DNA of 64,000 nucleotides from CAVXZE01 sp963766175 (GTDB lineage: Bacteria; Myxococcota_A; UBA9160; UBA6930). The notes beneath the pieces are model-generated. The model was not told the DNA's origin. It ran no database searches and saw only the letters and a list, made by a program, of their open reading frames with translations. The stretch is taken from NCBI GenBank assembly GCA_963766175.1, contig CAVXZE010000007.1, forward strand, positions 301,367 to 365,366. The letters run 5' to 3'. The position numbers and the translations under genes were made by a program. How positions within the stretch are numbered: position 1 is the stretch's first letter; each line of letters begins with the position of its first letter. This document shows positions 61,336 to 64,000 of the stretch, one piece after another.

Positions 61336-62589
61336 ATGCGAAGATCGATTGCGATTGCCCTCGGTCTGCTCCTCGCAGCGGCGCCGGCTTCCGCGTTCCT
61401 GGAGGTCCCCGGGACCTACCCGACGATTCAGCAGGCAGTTGACGCGGCTGGCGATGGAGACGTGGTGCTGGTCGCGCCCGGAATCTACAGCGAGAGCGTC
61501 CTGATCGAGGGGAAGACGATCGTTCTCGCCTCCCAGTATCTCACCCGGGGCAACCCCGCCCTCATCGACCAGACCGTGATCGACGGGGGAGGTGGCAAAC
61601 ACGCCATTCGGATCGCTGGCTCGGTTGGCCCAGGTACGGCGATTCGGGGCTTCACGATTCGCAACGCGGACGACGGCGTCCGGGCCTCGGGCCGATTCGA
61701 ATTCACCCACAACCGCGTCACGGCCAGTGGCGACGGCATCGACTACGAGAGCGGCTCGGGCGGCCTGGTGGGAAACTGCACCTTCGAGCACAACCGGGAC
61801 GACGGGATCGATCTGGATCGGGACGTGGCGGTCGTCATCGAGCACAGCATCATCCGGAACAACGGCAACGACGGGATCGAAGTGCGGCTTCACGACTACA
61901 CCGGACCCGAGCTGGCCATCGTGATCCGGGACAACCGGATCTCGGGCAACGGCGGGGACGGAATTCAGCTGATCGACGACGAGGCGCCGTCCTCGCGGGT
62001 CTTCCGCATCGAGCGCAATCTGATCGCGAACAACGCGCAGGCGGCAATCGGCATGATGTGCTGCATGAACACCCGGGAGGACTTCCAGGGCGCCAGCCTG
62101 GCCGAGCGAATCTACCTCTTCGACAACACCTTCCTCGGCAACGATCACGGAGTGACGGGTGGGGACAACGCAATCGCCCTCAACAACCTCTTTGCCCACA
62201 ACGCCGAGGTCGCACTCAAGGGGATGAATGGAGGCTCCATCGCGGCCTACAACCTGTTCTTCGCCAACGGGCGGGACGTCGTCGACTCGAATTCCGATGC
62301 CGCAACCACCCTCCGCACCAATCCGCTTCTCGACGCCGATCACCGCCCGTCGCCGCGGAGCCCGGCCATCGACGCAGGTACCGCTTTCTTCGAGTGGGAT
62401 TCCGAGGTGGCGCTGAATCGCGCACCTGGGGACTACGTGGGCCTCGCCCCGGACCTGGGCGCCTTCGAGGCGCCGGCTGCCTGGAGCAACGCCTCGCCAC
62501 CGGGCTGTGGTCTCGGCGTCGAGCTGCTACTGGTCCCGCTGCTGTGGCGCGCAGGCCGGCAAAGGATCCCCGAACCAGTGCTCGCATAA
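61336..62589 (+). CDS. Exported right-handed beta-helix protein with C-terminal anchor-like tail
   Basis: 417 residues from ATG 61336 (GGAG five bases upstream). Signal peptide SIAIALGLLLAAAPASA, then a pectate-lyase/DUF1565-like parallel beta-helix (VPGTYPTIQQAVDAAGDGD, ESVLIEGKTIVLAS, repeated NNGNDGIEV / GNGGDGIQL turns). The C-terminus is PGCGLGVELLLVPLLWRAGR, a Cys-Gly, hydrophobic, Arg arrangement different from PEP-CTERM but similar in design to other tripartite sorting tails. Possible glycan-binding or lyase role. No catalytic residues assigned. Confidence 0.85.
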   Translation: MRRSIAIALGLLLAAAPASAFLEVPGTYPTIQQAVDAAGDGDVVLVAPGIYSESVLIEGKTIVLASQYLTRGNPALIDQTVIDGGGGKHAIRIAGSVGPGTAIRGFTIRNADDGVRASGRFEFTHNRVTASGDGIDYESGSGGLVGNCTFEHNRDDGIDLDRDVAVVIEHSIIRNNGNDGIEVRLHDYTGPELAIVIRDNRISGNGGDGIQLIDDEAPSSRVFRIERNLIANNAQAAIGMMCCMNTREDFQGASLAERIYLFDNTFLGNDHGVTGGDNAIALNNLFAHNAEVALKGMNGGSIAAYNLFFANGRDVVDSNSDAATTLRTNPLLDADHRPSPRSPAIDAGTAFFEWDSEVALNRAPGDYVGLAPDLGAFEAPAAWSNASPPGCGLGVELLLVPLLWRAGRQRIPEPVLA

Positions 62590-62609
62590 CCGCCAGCACT
62601 GGTTCGGGG
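62568..62609. terminator. 15-bp perfect inverted repeat between convergent genes
   Basis: CCCCGAACCAGTGCT (62568-62582) and its exact complement at 62595-62609 with a 12-base loop. The left arm encodes the last residues of the beta-helix protein and the loop contains its stop. No T run. Probable bidirectional terminator or mRNA-stabilising stem for it and the opposing sulfatase gene. Confidence 0.55.
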
Positions 62610-62638
62610 TGAAATGCCCTGGAGTCTTCGCCAAGTCG

Positions 62639-64000
62639 CTACTGCGCCCCGCCCCCGCTCTCCAGCTTGTCCATCACCTGGTCCAGGCTGAAGCTCGCCG
62701 CCTTCTGGCGCGGCGGGAATTCCTTGAAGGTCTGCAGGAACTCCCCGACGTAGGCCTGGGCGGGGACCAGCAGGAAGGCGTGATCCAGCAGCCAGTCGTA
62801 GTAGGTGTTGGAGGTGATGCTCGCACGCTCGTAGGGATCCCGGCGTAGGTTGAACATCAGCGGAACGCGCAGGGGCACGAAGGGCTCCATCCACACCCGG
62901 AAGGTACCCATTGTCTTCTGCTCCATGAAGATCAGCTTCCAGTCGCGGTAGCGGAGGGCGGTCAGGTCGCCGTCGTCGGAGAAGTAGAAGATCTCATCGC
63001 GTGGCCCCTCCTCGGCCTGCCCCGTGAGGAAGGGCAGGAAGTTGTAGCCGTCCAGGTGCACCCTGTAATTTCGGCCGATCGCCTTCAGGCCACCCAGCAG
63101 TTCCTGCTTCACGTTCGCGTCGCCCGCCGCGGCCAGGAAGGTCGGCAGCCAGTCCATGTGGTGCATGATCTCGTTGGAGACCGAGCCGGCCTCGATCTGG
63201 CCGGGCCAGCGCACCATCGAAGGCACGCGCCAGCCGCCCTCCCAGTTGGTGTTCTTCTCGCCGCGGAAGGGTGTCGCCGCCGCATCGGGCCAGGTGTTGT
63301 AGTGAGGTCCGTTGTCTGTGCTGTAGAAGACGATGGTGTTCTCGGCGATCCCGAGCTCGTCGAGCAGCTTCAGGAACTTCCCGATGTGCATGTCGTGCTC
63401 GACCATGCCATCGGCGTACTCGTCCTGACCCGAGATCCCCCGTAGCTCCTCCTTCACGTGGGTGCGGAAGTGCATGCGCGTCCCGCTCCACCAGATGAAG
63501 AAGGGCTTCCCGGCGGCGTGAGCCTCCCGGATGAAACGGATGGCCTGGTCGGAGGTGTCGTCGTCCACCGTCTCCATGCGCTTCTTGGTGAGCGGACCCG
63601 TATCCTCGATCCTGCCGTCCGCCCAGGAGTGGATCACTCCCCGCGGTCCGAAACGCTTCTGCATCTCCGGGTCCTTGAAGTAGTCCTCGTTCTCCGGCTC
63701 CTCCTCGGCGTTCAGGTGATACAGGTTGCCGTAGAACTCGTCGAAGCCGTGATTCGTCGGCAGGTACTCGTCACGGTCGCCCAGATGGTTCTTCCCGAAC
63801 TGGCCCGTGGCGTAGCCACGCGCCTTGAGCAGCGCGGCGATGGTCGGGTCCTCCACTCTCAGACCGATTTCGGCGCCGGGCAGGCCCACCTTGGAGAGCC
63901 CCGTGCGGAAGACGCTCTGCCCGGTGATGAAGGACGACCGCCCCGCAGTGCAGCTCTGCTCGCCGTAGTAGTCGGTGAAGATCATCCCCTCGTTGGCGAT
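62639..64000 (-). CDS. Arylsulfatase, 5' end outside the window
   Basis: 454 codons of a type I sulfatase, open to the window edge. The formylglycine site is CTAGR in YGEQSCTAGRSSFITGQ (C-x-A-x-R variant), about 18 residues from the edge, so only the N-terminal signal and first strand are missing. Other motifs: GKNHLGDRDEYLPTNHGFDE, FYSTDNGPHYNTWPD and WEGGWRVPSMVRWPG. It cleaves sulfate esters. The Met at 63985 is not the start because family sequence (IANEG) precedes it. DUF3604 and sulfatases often co-occur in marine polymer degraders. Confidence 0.93.
   Translation of the reverse strand: MANEGMIFTDYYGEQSCTAGRSSFITGQSVFRTGLSKVGLPGAEIGLRVEDPTIAALLKARGYATGQFGKNHLGDRDEYLPTNHGFDEFYGNLYHLNAEEEPENEDYFKDPEMQKRFGPRGVIHSWADGRIEDTGPLTKKRMETVDDDTSDQAIRFIREAHAAGKPFFIWWSGTRMHFRTHVKEELRGISGQDEYADGMVEHDMHIGKFLKLLDELGIAENTIVFYSTDNGPHYNTWPDAAATPFRGEKNTNWEGGWRVPSMVRWPGQIEAGSVSNEIMHHMDWLPTFLAAAGDANVKQELLGGLKAIGRNYRVHLDGYNFLPFLTGQAEEGPRDEIFYFSDDGDLTALRYRDWKLIFMEQKTMGTFRVWMEPFVPLRVPLMFNLRRDPYERASITSNTYYDWLLDHAFLLVPAQAYVGEFLQTFKEFPPRQKAASFSLDQVMDKLESGGGAQ

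Overview
The window is GC-rich bacterial chromosome with tightly packed genes. Many starts are GTG or TTG and overlap the previous stop by 1-4 bases (GTGA, ATGA, TTGA). It carries a two-subunit glycine decarboxylase, SCP-x type thiolase, a sulfatase and DUF3604 protein, six PEP-CTERM surface proteins, sigma-54-type promoters and a selenocysteine tRNA. Together these suggest an uncultured deltaproteobacterial-type lineage (Myxococcota, Desulfobacterota or Binatota grade). No marker gene here fixes the phylum, so this is an inference.

Layout. 1-7.5 kb: methionine synthase (5' cut by the window edge), a HAD hydrolase, the TldD/TldE protease pair and an MBL-fold hydrolase. 7.5-11.9 kb: a HEAT-repeat gene with an apparent frameshift, then maf, the PLP-homeostasis protein, proC, a DivIVA-like protein, a DUF167 protein and an FmdB zinc ribbon. 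11.9-17.2 kb: folD-gcvT-gcvH-gcvPA-gcvPB, a complete one-carbon/glycine-cleavage operon, followed by an M48 protease with TPRs. 18.8-25.9 kb: a MerR-HTH/TPR protein divergent from tRNA-Sec, then leftward genes for an EAL protein, UvrA, two small proteins and a ThiF-rhodanese protein. 26.3-26.7 kb: tRNA-Leu(CAA) and tRNA-Ala(GGC).

26.63-31.72 kb is a 5.1-kb integrated element bounded by perfect 88-bp direct repeats that start inside tRNA-Ala. It holds a 5'-truncated tyrosine integrase and three PEP-CTERM genes, each with its own upstream control region and terminator hairpin. All three control regions contain a GGAAAA-N2-TTTTCC-type dyad, an ATTGAWTTCA-type box and a GG-N10-GC sigma-54 promoter. 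The same layout precedes a PEP-CTERM gene far outside the element (57.1 kb), so the island cargo looks wired into a host sigma-54 surface-protein regulon.

31.8-47.2 kb: VOC protein, ferritin-like protein, GT39-like membrane glycosyltransferase, thiolase, anion symporter, purU, CBS protein, SGNH hydrolase, a RecB-nuclease/XPD-helicase fusion, a receiver-GGEEF protein, two DUF4097 solenoid paralogues and a PEP-CTERM protein. 47.5-51.4 kb: ilvB-ilvN convergent with ilvD. 51.5-56.6 kb: DUF3604 protein, HupE-like protein, M19 dipeptidase, a small acidic protein and a NYN/LOTUS-like protein. 57.0-62.6 kb is a run of exported proteins: two PEP-CTERM proteins, a dockerin-type metalloprotease translationally coupled to a cohesin-like protein, and a beta-helix protein with a different C-terminal anchor-like tail. 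A sulfatase runs off the right edge.

The main candidates for something undescribed are the tRNA-Ala cassette island with its shared control architecture, the attenuator-like leader of the chromosomal regulon member, and the cohesin/dockerin pair.
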